Source: Allomuricauda sp. (GTDB lineage: Bacteria > Bacteroidota > Bacteroidia > Flavobacteriales > Flavobacteriaceae). Taken from it: 12,732 bases of DNA. The translations under genes and the position numbers were made by a program. The stretch lies in assembly GCA_028289745.1 (NCBI GenBank), contig JANQOD010000070.1:1-12732 (forward strand), in the 5' to 3' direction. The first letter of the stretch is position 1. The number at the start of each line of letters is the position of its first letter. Under the pieces are notes generated by a model. The model saw only the letters and a list, made by a program, of their open reading frames with translations. It searched no databases and was not told where the DNA came from. Positions 1 to 6,719 of the stretch are shown piece by piece.

Positions 1-58
1 CGCTCTAATGAACACATGGCCCTCAACCATGCCTGTCTACCAGTTCCAGCACCCGGGT
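1..58 (-). tRNA. tRNA-Leu (anticodon GAG), 5' part only
   Basis: Read on the minus strand from 58, the sequence gives a 7-nt acceptor strand ACCCGGG, T-G, a D arm with 3-bp stem CTG/CAG and the GGTAGACA loop end typical of tRNA-Leu. An anticodon stem CATGG/CCATG then closes the 7-nt loop TTGAGGG, putting anticodon GAG at 24-22. The bases that follow start the long variable arm expected of a class II tRNA. The variable arm, T arm and 3' acceptor lie beyond the left edge, so full folding cannot be checked. It would read CUC/CUU codons. Confidence 0.85.
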
Positions 59-72
59 GTGCTTTGGGCAGG

Positions 73-80
73 CAAAGATA
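73..80 (-). promoter_or_regulatory. -7 promoter element of tRNA-Leu
   Basis: On the minus strand this reads TATCTTTG, an exact match to the Bacteroidota -7 consensus TAnnTTTG. Transcription would start about 8-10 nt before the tRNA 5' end at 58. A TTTG at 108-105 could serve as -33, but its spacer of 24 nt is longer than the usual 19 or so; the -33 assignment is therefore weak. Confidence 0.55.
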
Positions 81-151
81 GAAAAGTATTTTTACAGCCG
101 AGTCCAAATTTTAGGTTAAAAAGGCCCGACATACTTTATCTGTTTTATTGG

Positions 152-194
152 TGATAATTTTCATTTCAAATAATCATCGCAATCAGTACCTTTG
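152..194 (+). promoter_or_regulatory. Regulon promoter A: CRP/FNR-like operator plus -7 box, for the first USP gene
   Basis: An imperfect palindrome TGATAATTTTCA (152-163) is followed 23 nt later by TACCTTTG (187-194), a perfect -7 element. No -33 TTG is present at the right distance; TTTC at 164-167 occupies that place. With a start site near 199, the operator centre is close to -41, the class II activator position. Five other units in the window have the same 23-nt spacing. Transcription would begin about 40 nt before the ATG at 239. Confidence 0.72.
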
Positions 195-238
195 ATGATA
201 AACCCTTTAATGACAACAAGTTGATTGCTAAAAGTACC

Positions 239-1060
239 ATGGACAAAATCTTGGTTCCCATCGATTTTTCTGAATATTCCTTATATGCCCTGGAGGTGGC
301 GGCCCAAATAGCCAAAAAGACCGAAGCCAGTATAGTAATATTGCACATGTTGGGGCTTTCGGAAGCCGTATTGGCAAAAAATGACAGGCAAGAACACGAA
401 GAGGCCAAATATTACATGAACCAGGCCAAGAAACGCTTCAAACCCCTATTGGAGGAACCATTTCTTAAGGGAATCGATGTCGAGATCATGCTTCAAAACT
501 ATACCATATTCAGTGAACTTGATCAGGTTGCCGAAGAGAATTGGGTAGATCTGATCGTGATGGGCTCCCATGGAAATAGTGGAATCGGCCCTTTTGTGGT
601 CGGGTCCAATACCGACAAGGTCATTCGCACCTCGCGAGTGCCCGTTTTGGTCATAAAGAGAAAACACCCCTCATTTGATATGGACAAAATGGTATTCTCG
701 ACCGATCTTGGAGAAGAGAGTATAGGCGCTTATCGAAAAGCGCGTGAATTTGCCGAAAGGTTTTCGGCCGAGCTAAAAGTGGTGTTTATAAATCTTCCCA
801 ACAAAGATTTCAAAAGCACCAAGGAAATCAACAAGAAAATCGATGTTTTTAGGGCATTGGCCAGTACAGATGTTGTTATAGATGTTTCCAATGACTACAG
901 TATCGGCAAGGGAATCATGAACTTTTGTGAGAGGTGGGATGCAGACTTGGTCATCATTCCTACACGTGGCAGAACCGGGCTTGTCCACTTTTTTAGGGCC
1001 AGTATTGGTGAAATGCTTACAAAGCGTTCCGCTACCCCGGTACTTACTATAAAAATATAG
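239..1060 (+). CDS. Two-domain universal stress protein (UspA family)
   Basis: A cytoplasmic UspA-superfamily protein of 273 aa with two tandem Usp domains (about residues 1-142 and 148-273). The start is set at ATG 239, where the protein begins directly with the family opening MDKILVPIDFSE; an in-frame TTG at 221 would add six residues with no family support. The first domain carries the complete ATP-binding loop G-2x-G-9x-G-S (G109, G112, G122, S123). The second keeps part of the loop (PTRG then AS), with Pro and Ala replacing two glycines, so nucleotide binding there is doubtful. It differs from the other four USPs of the window, whose second domains have lost the loop altogether. It has its own promoter of the shared regulon type at 152-194 and ends 3 nt from the convergent TerB-like gene. 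ATP binding is inferred from the motif; the physiological role of such proteins is general stress survival. Confidence 0.93.
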   Translation: MDKILVPIDFSEYSLYALEVAAQIAKKTEASIVILHMLGLSEAVLAKNDRQEHEEAKYYMNQAKKRFKPLLEEPFLKGIDVEIMLQNYTIFSELDQVAEENWVDLIVMGSHGNSGIGPFVVGSNTDKVIRTSRVPVLVIKRKHPSFDMDKMVFSTDLGEESIGAYRKAREFAERFSAELKVVFINLPNKDFKSTKEINKKIDVFRALASTDVVIDVSNDYSIGKGIMNFCERWDADLVIIPTRGRTGLVHFFRASIGEMLTKRSATPVLTIKI

Positions 1061-1063
1061 CCG

Positions 1064-1480
1064 TTACCTATCCTTTTTCAGAAGAAGTTCCAATTTGCCC
1101 AAAAGCACCAGTTCAGATTTATTTTTACCGGAAAAAGCACTGGCTAAGGCATGGGCCGTGCTCAAGATGAGTTTTTTCACTTTTGGAGAAAAAATGCTAT
1201 AATGCTCATGGTAGAAATCCTCAAACTTTTCGAAACAGTCAGCACCTTCCTTTTCATATTCCAATAGCCAATCAAATACAATCTCGATCTGAAAAGCGGA
1301 ATCGGAGCCAAATTCATCTTCGGTATCATCTAATGAGAGCCATTGGTCGCGAACTATTCTTTTCAAGGCATCCAGCTCTTTTATGTGTACAGATCGGTCT
1401 GCCATTGCGATCGAATAGAACAGACAACCGACTTTTTGATAAAATGTATTGCCGACTTCTGATGAACTTGAAAGTGTCAT
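1064..1480 (-). CDS. TerB-like helical protein
   Basis: A 138-aa, mostly helical acidic protein. The segment GCLFYSIAMADRSVHIKELD near the N-terminus matches the start of the TerB/DjlA-N fold (an 'A-x-A-D-G-x-V-x-x-x-E' helix pair), a family associated with tellurite and other stress responses and with possible metal binding. Here Arg replaces the usual Gly after the Asp. The start is ATG 1480; an upstream in-frame ATG at 1513 is less likely because a regulon-type promoter (1542-1500, minus) would place the transcript start near 1494, between the two. It runs convergent with the first USP (3-nt gap) and divergent from the kinase gene. Assignment to the TerB superfamily is by pattern only; the precise function is unknown. 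Sharing the operator type with the USPs suggests it belongs to the same stress response. Confidence 0.82.
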   Translation of the reverse strand: MTLSSSSEVGNTFYQKVGCLFYSIAMADRSVHIKELDALKRIVRDQWLSLDDTEDEFGSDSAFQIEIVFDWLLEYEKEGADCFEKFEDFYHEHYSIFSPKVKKLILSTAHALASAFSGKNKSELVLLGKLELLLKKDR

Positions 1481-1499
1481 GATACTATGGTTGTGGTAA

Positions 1500-1542
1500 T
1501 AAATGTAGGGCAATCATATACCAAATTTGATGATATAAATCA
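1500..1542 (-). promoter_or_regulatory. Regulon promoter E: operator plus -7 box, for the TerB-like gene
   Basis: Read on the minus strand, TGATTTATATCA (1542-1531) is followed after exactly 23 nt by TACATTTA (1507-1500), one base off TAnnTTTG. The start site would be about 1494, leaving a leader of about 14 nt before ATG 1480. The same operator lies inside the spacer of the divergent kinase promoter, so one bound dimer could affect both directions. Confidence 0.68.
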
Positions 1543-1559
1543 GTTAATGACTACATTTG
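1526..1559 (+). promoter_or_regulatory. Candidate promoter of the kinase/response-regulator operon
   Basis: TTTG (1526-1529) and TACATTTG (1552-1559, exact -7 consensus) are separated by 22 nt, within the known range of Bacteroidota promoters but longer than the optimum. The palindrome at 1531-1542 lies between the two elements, a position where a bound regulator would block polymerase. Transcription would start at about 1564, almost on top of ATG 1565. Confidence 0.45.
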
Positions 1560-1564
1560 AGCAT

Positions 1565-2803
1565 ATGGAGGTTTTCGAAAAGGTCGGCGGTATTTTCAGG
1601 TTACTTGCTGAGGCTGTTTCTGAAGGTATTTTAGTGGTCAACAGCAAAAGCCTAGTAGTGGGCTGCAATGGTTCGGCCTACCAAATGTTTGGTTATGAAG
1701 AAGGAGAATTGCTCAACCGACCATTGAACGTCTTGATACCCCATCGATTTCACGATTCCCATGACGGACACGTGAAAAAATTTTTGCTGGGAGGTGAGAA
1801 AAGGCGTATGGGCGTCGGATTGGATCTGTACGGTATTCGTAAGAACGGTGACCAGTTTCCCCTAGAAGTAGGGCTAAATCCATTTGAACTATCTGGCAAC
1901 ACCTATGTTATGGCCCTTATTCTTGATGTGACACACCGAAAAGAGCAAGAGTCGCATATCAAAAGACTAAATACTGAATTAGAGCAAAAAATCATACTCC
2001 GCACCCAAGAGTTACAAGATAAGGTTTCTGAACTCAAGGAAGAGGTCAAGAGAAGAAAAGAAGCAGAAGAAAGGACCAATGAAGCACTTCAAAGAGAAAA
2101 GGAACTGGGTGAGTTGAAGACTAAGTTTTTGTCGATGGTATCGCACGAGTTCAAAACGCCGCTCAGTGCCATACTTACTTCTACAGCCTTGCTCTCAAAA
2201 TATACACAGACCGAGCAGCAAGAGAAACGCAACAAACACTTGAACACGATAAAGGGCAAGGTCAAATATCTTGACAATATCTTGAGTGATTTTCTTTCGG
2301 TGGAAAAATTGGAATCAGGGAAAATCAAATATAATATTCACGTTTTTCCTTTGAGCAAAGTGATCAATGAGGTGGTATATGGCTCTAACATGTTATTGAA
2401 AGCCGGACAAAAAATACTGTACCCTAATAACATCGATGAAATCGTTCTTGAATTTGATGAGAAGATATTAGAACTTGTATTGTCAAATCTCATCAATAAT
2501 GCCATCAAATATTCTTCAGAAGACTCCACCATCGATTTACAGGTAGAAAGGGGTGGGAAAGACATAGCCATTAGGGTCATCGACCAGGGCATTGGTATAC
2601 CTGAAGACGATCAGAAGTATATATTCGACCGCTATTATAGGGCTGCCAACGCTCTTTTGACTCAAGGTACCGGCATTGGGTTGAACATTGCCAAAGCCCA
2701 TCTTGAAAACTTAGGGGGCAGTATTATCTTTACAAGTGTGGTAAACGAGGGAACAACATTTGAATTGAGGCTTCCTCTTAAAAGCTCTAAATTAGAAGTA
2801 TGA
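1565..2803 (+). CDS. PAS-domain sensor histidine kinase
   Basis: A soluble hybrid-free sensor kinase (412 aa from ATG 1565) with no membrane segment, so it senses a cytoplasmic signal. Order: PAS domain (about 8-124), a charged coiled coil (126-186), a HisKA domain with phospho-acceptor H194 in SMVSHEFKTP, and a HATPase domain with N box (SNLINNA, 307-313), G1 box (DQGIGIP, 340-346), F box (IFDRYYR) and G2 box (GTGIGL, 368-373). All catalytic motifs are intact. Start choice: the reading frame stays open to ATG 1487, but only 6 nt would then separate it from the divergent gene; ATG 1565 (MEVFEK) directly precedes the PAS domain and lies just after a -7 box at 1552. ATG 1547 is a second alternative. 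The stop overlaps the regulator start by 4 bp (ATGA), so the two are translationally coupled and form a cognate pair. The PAS contains an SHDGH segment resembling the FixL haem-ligand region, but other FixL haem-pocket residues differ. Confidence 0.92.
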   Translation: MEVFEKVGGIFRLLAEAVSEGILVVNSKSLVVGCNGSAYQMFGYEEGELLNRPLNVLIPHRFHDSHDGHVKKFLLGGEKRRMGVGLDLYGIRKNGDQFPLEVGLNPFELSGNTYVMALILDVTHRKEQESHIKRLNTELEQKIILRTQELQDKVSELKEEVKRRKEAEERTNEALQREKELGELKTKFLSMVSHEFKTPLSAILTSTALLSKYTQTEQQEKRNKHLNTIKGKVKYLDNILSDFLSVEKLESGKIKYNIHVFPLSKVINEVVYGSNMLLKAGQKILYPNNIDEIVLEFDEKILELVLSNLINNAIKYSSEDSTIDLQVERGGKDIAIRVIDQGIGIPEDDQKYIFDRYYRAANALLTQGTGIGLNIAKAHLENLGGSIIFTSVVNEGTTFELRLPLKSSKLEV

Positions 2804-3852
2804 AAAAAATACTCCTGATAGAAGATGATACGGCACTTAGGAACAACACGACCGAGCTACTGGAGATTTCTGGATATGAAATTGTTTCGGCACCCAACGG
2901 TAGAATTGGGGTAGAAAAGGCCCGGTCATATCGACCCGATATCATTATTTGCGACATCATGATGCCCGAGATGGACGGGTATAGTGTGCTAAAAGAATTG
3001 TCAGGAGATTTGCAAACCAAACATATACCCTTCATTTTTTTGTCAGCGAAGACCGAACGCTCAGAAATTAGAAAGGGAATGGATATGGGCGCCGATGATT
3101 ATCTTACCAAGCCTTTTGAAGAAGAAGAGCTTATCAGTGCCGTTGAAAGTAGACTGGCAAAGGCACAGTTACTGACCGAAAAAGCCGCAAGTGGTTTTCG
3201 TGACATGGAAACTGATGATCAAGAGATGCATTCCCTGCACCAACTAAAAAACTTCATCGATGATAACGGCATAGTCGAAAAGTTTGAGAAGGGGGCATTG
3301 ATATTTGACGAGAATGCCCATGCCAACCATGTATTTTTGATATCGAAAGGCGTGGTAAAATGCCATCGAATGGATGAAGAAGGAAAAGAACTGATCACAG
3401 GTCTCTACCATGCCGATAATTTTTTGGGACTGACCTCTTTTTTTGAGAATGTCACCTATCAAGAAAGTGCCACGGCCGTAGAGAAAGTTGAAGTGGCGAA
3501 AATATCAAAGACCAATCTCAGACGGATACTCGAAAAAAACAGGGATGTTTCATTGGAATTGATGGAACTGCTATCATCGAACATCTCGGGCTATAAAGAC
3601 AAATTGTTGCAAATGGCCTACGGTTCTGTTCGAAAAAAAACGGCTCGAACCTTATTGCAGTTTGCCAAGATACTTGACAAGGGGCCCGATCAACCGATTA
3701 ACATCGCCCGAAGTGATTTGGCCAGTGTTGCCGGCATAGCTACGGAAAGCCTTATTCGAACCCTTTCTACTTTTAAAAAGGAGGGTCTTATCGAAATCGG
3801 TGGAAGGAACATTAAGATAGTGGATTTAAGCGCTCTCAAATCGGTCATTTGA
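2800..3852 (+). CDS. Response regulator with receiver domain fused to a CRP/FNR-type regulator
   Basis: A 350-aa DNA-binding response regulator. Residues 1-120 form a complete receiver: acidic pocket E8-D9-D10, phospho-acceptor D52, S82, and K104 in TKPF. Residues about 155-270 form a cyclic-nucleotide-binding-like beta-roll and a dimerisation helix. Residues about 285-345 form a CRP-type winged helix, with recognition helix T-E316-S-L-I-R320. E316 and R320 match E181/R185 of E. coli CRP and E209/R213 of FNR, which read the TGA half-site. The cAMP phosphate cassette (R-S-A) is not seen, and the N-terminal cysteine cluster of FNR is absent, so control is probably by phosphorylation. The start codon overlaps the kinase stop. 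I infer that it binds the TGAN6TCA palindromes in front of six units here, including one just downstream of its own gene. Confidence 0.95.
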   Translation: MKKILLIEDDTALRNNTTELLEISGYEIVSAPNGRIGVEKARSYRPDIIICDIMMPEMDGYSVLKELSGDLQTKHIPFIFLSAKTERSEIRKGMDMGADDYLTKPFEEEELISAVESRLAKAQLLTEKAASGFRDMETDDQEMHSLHQLKNFIDDNGIVEKFEKGALIFDENAHANHVFLISKGVVKCHRMDEEGKELITGLYHADNFLGLTSFFENVTYQESATAVEKVEVAKISKTNLRRILEKNRDVSLELMELLSSNISGYKDKLLQMAYGSVRKKTARTLLQFAKILDKGPDQPINIARSDLASVAGIATESLIRTLSTFKKEGLIEIGGRNIKIVDLSALKSVI

Positions 3853-3888
3853 CCTAACCCCTGACTTTCCCCAAAACCTCCTCTAAAC

Positions 3889-3931
3889 TGACAATTGTCA
3901 TTTTTTCAAGCTCGGCACAGACCTAGATTTG
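3889..3931 (+). promoter_or_regulatory. Regulon promoter B: perfect palindrome plus -7 box, for the second USP gene
   Basis: TGACAATTGTCA (3889-3900) is a perfect 12-bp palindrome. After 23 nt comes TAGATTTG (3924-3931), an exact -7 element. There is no -33 TTG; a T run occupies that position. The transcript would start near 3936-3938, about 15 nt before ATG 3952. This is the clearest of the six operators, and it is immediately downstream of the regulator gene. Confidence 0.8.
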
Positions 3932-3951
3932 TAGGGTAAGTGAAAAACAGA

Positions 3952-4809
3952 ATGAAAAACATCCTCATTCCAACAGATTTTTCTGAAGATGCTTGGAAAG
4001 CGATTCAGTATGCCCAATTGTTGTTTAAGGGCCAAGAATGCAACTTTTTTTGCTTACATGTCAGCGAAAGAATCGATCACCCGATCGTTGCCGTTGATAC
4101 TAAAAACCCAAATGGGGCTTTCACGGCCACTGACCCAAGAATAACCTCCACAAAAAAGCAACTGTATGATTTTTTGAAGAGTGCCGAATCACTCGCTGCA
4201 GATGAGCAACACCATTTTTTTGCCGTCAACGACCATGGGTTTTTCACCGATGCTGTCAAAAAACAGGCAAAGGAGAAAAAAATTGATCTGATCGTAATGG
4301 GCACCAAAGGTGCCACAGGACTAAGAAAGAGGATAATAGGCAGCAATACGGGCGATGTCATCACCAAAGTGCCCTATAATACACTGGTCATTCCGAAAGA
4401 AACGAATCTCAAAAAGCCCGAAGAGATCGCTTTTCCGACTGATTACAACATTTTCTATCCCCATAAAATACTGGAAGCTCTTTCAGGAATGATGCATTTG
4501 GGTGATGATAGTAATTTCAGGGTCATGCACGTAACAAAATTGCAAGGTATTCTTACCCAAGAGCAAAAAAAGAACCAAGAGTATCTATGTGATTTTCTCG
4601 ATGAGACTTTTCCGGGCAGACATAGTTCGCATATGCTGACCAATAAAAGTGTAAATGCCGCTATACAATGTTTTGTTGAGAGTAGGGACATTGACATGAT
4701 TATCATGGTGGCCAAAAACCTCAATTTTTTGCAGCAGATGCTGTTCGATCCATTGGTCGAGAAAATCAGCTTTCATACCAATGTACCTTTTTTCGTGATT
4801 CATGAATAA
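3952..4809 (+). CDS. Two-domain universal stress protein (UspA family)
   Basis: A 285-aa protein of two Usp domains. The start is ATG 3952, giving the family opening MKNILIPTDFSED; an in-frame GTG at 3940 would lie on the predicted transcript start. The N-terminal domain has a full nucleotide loop, G117-TK-G120-9x-G130-S131, so ATP binding is likely there. The C-terminal domain begins again with the Usp strand (AFPTDYN) but where the glycine loop should be it has a conserved alternative (MVAKNLNFLQQMLF ... NVPFFVI), shared in outline with the three USPs downstream. A strong regulon-type promoter lies at 3889-3931. The gene is followed by 193 nt carrying a further regulon promoter, so it may be a single-gene unit with read-through. 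Function beyond stress survival cannot be told from sequence. Confidence 0.93.
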   Translation: MKNILIPTDFSEDAWKAIQYAQLLFKGQECNFFCLHVSERIDHPIVAVDTKNPNGAFTATDPRITSTKKQLYDFLKSAESLAADEQHHFFAVNDHGFFTDAVKKQAKEKKIDLIVMGTKGATGLRKRIIGSNTGDVITKVPYNTLVIPKETNLKKPEEIAFPTDYNIFYPHKILEALSGMMHLGDDSNFRVMHVTKLQGILTQEQKKNQEYLCDFLDETFPGRHSSHMLTNKSVNAAIQCFVESRDIDMIIMVAKNLNFLQQMLFDPLVEKISFHTNVPFFVIHE

Positions 4810-4835
4810 AGACTTTTACCGATTACTTTTCAGAT

Positions 4836-4878
4836 TGACCAATATCATAGTTTGCAAAATTGTATCACCATATTTTTA
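4836..4878 (+). promoter_or_regulatory. Regulon promoter C: operator plus -7-like box, for the three-USP operon
   Basis: TGACCAATATCA (4836-4847) is followed after exactly 23 nt by TATTTTTA (4871-4878), one base off TAnnTTTG. The start site would fall near 4884, giving an unusually long leader of about 118 nt before ATG 5003. On its own the -7 box is weak; the shared spacing gives it weight. Confidence 0.65.
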
Positions 4879-4929
4879 AGGACAAACGATTTTGTTAAGA
4901 AACGAGCCACAACGATTCTTGATGCCAAC

Positions 4930-4986
4930 ATGAAGTTCAATTGCGAATTACAGCAGCCCACCGTCAAGGTAGGTCTGACCGATTAA
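4930..4986 (+). CDS. Possible 18-aa leader peptide ahead of the third USP gene
   Basis: Within the long leader between promoter C and the USP start there is one short open frame, ATG 4930 to TAA 4986, reading MKFNCELQQPTVKVGLTD. Its stop is 16 nt before ATG 5003. There is no run of a single amino acid codon that would point to classical attenuation and no obvious ribosome binding site. It could be a leader peptide, a chance frame, or unrelated to an RNA-level control of the leader. Low confidence. Confidence 0.2.
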   Translation: MKFNCELQQPTVKVGLTD

Positions 4987-5002
4987 AACAAAAAATCAAA
5001 AG

Positions 5003-5848
5003 ATGAAAACGGTCTTGATTCCCACTGACTTTTCTGAAAACGCGCGTCATGCCATAGACTTTGCCGAGAAGCTCTATTGGTGTGAACGTACCCATTTTTG
5101 CTTGCTGCATGCCTATGCCGATGAGGTATATGGTGAATTTAAAAATGTAGATCAAAATGAATTCGAGAGACAAAAAGAGAGGGTTTCAAAGAGAGTGAAA
5201 GCACAACTTTCGGCTCTTGTCGATAATGTTACCGAGACACCGCCCAACCCAAAACACACCTTTGAGAAAATCAGTGCATTTGAATCATTGGTCGATGCGG
5301 TAAACGATGTGGCCAACCAAAAGAACGTTGATCTGGTCGTTATGGGCACCCGGGGCAAAAACGAAGAAGCAAAGATCACTTTTGGGAGTCACACGGTACA
5401 GGTTTTCAAATATGTAAGTTGCCCAGTGTTGGCAATACCTATGGAGTTTGCTTATCGGCAACCAAAAAAAATATTGTTTACGACCGACTATATGTTGCCT
5501 TTCAAGAGAAGGGAAATAAAATTGTTGGCCGATGTGGCCCGTAACTTCAAATCAGAGATCCACTGCCTTCATATATCCGATTTTGACGATTTGAGCCATA
5601 GACAATTAGACAACAAACGGTTTTTAAGGGAAACCTGTGCCAATTGCTATATGTCATTCGAGAGAACTGAGGTAAGAAACAAAACAGAAGCTATCATGAC
5701 CCATATCAAAGAACACGACATTGACCTTTTGGTCATGGTAAACTCTAGGCATTCTTTTTTTGAAGATATGTTGTACCGATCAACGGTCGATGAAATTGGC
5801 CTTACGGCCAAGATTCCTTTTTTGGTCATGCAGAACCTACCAAGATGA
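5003..5848 (+). CDS. Two-domain universal stress protein (UspA family)
   Basis: A 281-aa cytoplasmic protein, first of three closely spaced USP genes. The N-terminal domain opens MKTVLIPTDFSE and holds a full loop, G115-TR-G118-9x-G128-S129, the signature of ATP-binding USPs. The C-terminal domain opens again with ILFTTDYM, but its nucleotide loop is replaced by a glycine-free segment (MVNSRHSFFEDMLY ... IPFLVM), so it is probably structural or a protein-binding half. The next USP starts 14 nt after the stop, indicating one operon. The promoter is the regulon-type element at 4836-4878, with a long leader. The residue stretch 47-70 is rich in charged helix-forming residues, an insertion common in the larger two-domain USPs. 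Confidence 0.93.
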   Translation: MKTVLIPTDFSENARHAIDFAEKLYWCERTHFCLLHAYADEVYGEFKNVDQNEFERQKERVSKRVKAQLSALVDNVTETPPNPKHTFEKISAFESLVDAVNDVANQKNVDLVVMGTRGKNEEAKITFGSHTVQVFKYVSCPVLAIPMEFAYRQPKKILFTTDYMLPFKRREIKLLADVARNFKSEIHCLHISDFDDLSHRQLDNKRFLRETCANCYMSFERTEVRNKTEAIMTHIKEHDIDLLVMVNSRHSFFEDMLYRSTVDEIGLTAKIPFLVMQNLPR

Positions 5849-5862
5849 ATTAATAGAACGTT

Positions 5863-6705
5863 GTGAAACATATATTGCTGCCCACCGATTTTTCTGATGA
5901 TGCTTATGGTGCCTCGGCGTATGCTTTTCAACTTTTCAGCGATACGGCCTGCAGGTTCTACCTCATGCATACCTATGCCCCTGCCATTTATAGGGCCGAG
6001 TATGTGATTCACCATCCGGGTCAGGTCGGTTTCGGCGATGTTTATCAAACCCTCGCCATGAATAAATTGCAAGAGGCGAAAAAAAAACTTGGCGAGAAAC
6101 TCCAAAATCCCAAACACGATATGGTGCTTCACACGGCTTTCAACACTTTGGTCGATGAAGTTCAAGAAACCGTAAAAAATGAAGGTATAGATTTGATTGT
6201 CATGGGTACCCAGGGAGCCACAGGTGCCAAAGAGATTTTTTTGGGAACCAATACGGTTCATGTGATGAAGAAGACCAAAGTCCCTTTATTGACAATTCCG
6301 CCAAACACTGCTTTTGAAAAAATCAAGAAGATTCTTTTTCCGACCGATTATGAAGTTGATTACACTGCCGAACAGCTAGAGATCATGAAATATATTGCCC
6401 TAGAACATGACTCGAGTATCGAGATAATGCACGTTTCAACTGGGTATGAACTTACCAAAGAACAACAAAAGAATAAGGCCAGACTCAAAGCGATCTTCAA
6501 CGAATTGCCACATCGGTTTCACGACTGGCCAAGTGAAGAAATCATAACGGCCATTAATAATTTTCAATCAGGGCATGGCGCACAACTCTTGGCCATGATC
6601 CGCAACAAGCATACGTTTATTGAAAGACTTTTTGTAGAACCTGTGGTTAAAAAAATTGGCTTTCACACCACCATACCCTTTTTGATCATACCGCAAGAAT
6701 TTTAA
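5863..6705 (+). CDS. Two-domain universal stress protein (UspA family), GTG start
   Basis: A 280-aa protein that begins at GTG 5863 with MKHILLPTDFSDD; there is no ATG near the family start, so GTG is very likely real. The N-terminal domain has the loop G115-TQ-G118-9x-G128-T129, the Thr form of the ATP motif. The second domain restarts with ILFPTDYE and ends with the glycine-free pattern MIRNKHTFIERLF ... IPFLIIP, closely parallel to the neighbouring USPs. The gene sits 14 nt after the previous USP and about 14 nt before the next, so all three are probably one transcript. Similar size and layout of the neighbours point to tandem duplication followed by divergence. Confidence 0.93.
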   Translation: MKHILLPTDFSDDAYGASAYAFQLFSDTACRFYLMHTYAPAIYRAEYVIHHPGQVGFGDVYQTLAMNKLQEAKKKLGEKLQNPKHDMVLHTAFNTLVDEVQETVKNEGIDLIVMGTQGATGAKEIFLGTNTVHVMKKTKVPLLTIPPNTAFEKIKKILFPTDYEVDYTAEQLEIMKYIALEHDSSIEIMHVSTGYELTKEQQKNKARLKAIFNELPHRFHDWPSEEIITAINNFQSGHGAQLLAMIRNKHTFIERLFVEPVVKKIGFHTTIPFLIIPQEF

Positions 6706-6719
6706 AGTTTTTGAAGAAG

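Noticed and set aside
1487..1564. Upstream in-frame start of the kinase at ATG 1487
   Set aside because: It would leave 6 nt to the divergent gene and translate through both promoters; the added residues show no domain. Kept only as an alternative start.
2800..3852. Regulator as a cAMP- or Fe-S-sensing CRP/FNR protein
   Set aside because: The cAMP-binding cassette and the FNR cysteine cluster are both missing, while the receiver domain is complete.
5647..6261. 204-codon open frame on the minus strand
   Set aside because: It runs antisense across the junction of two clear USP genes, including their catalytic motifs, and its product has no recognisable pattern.
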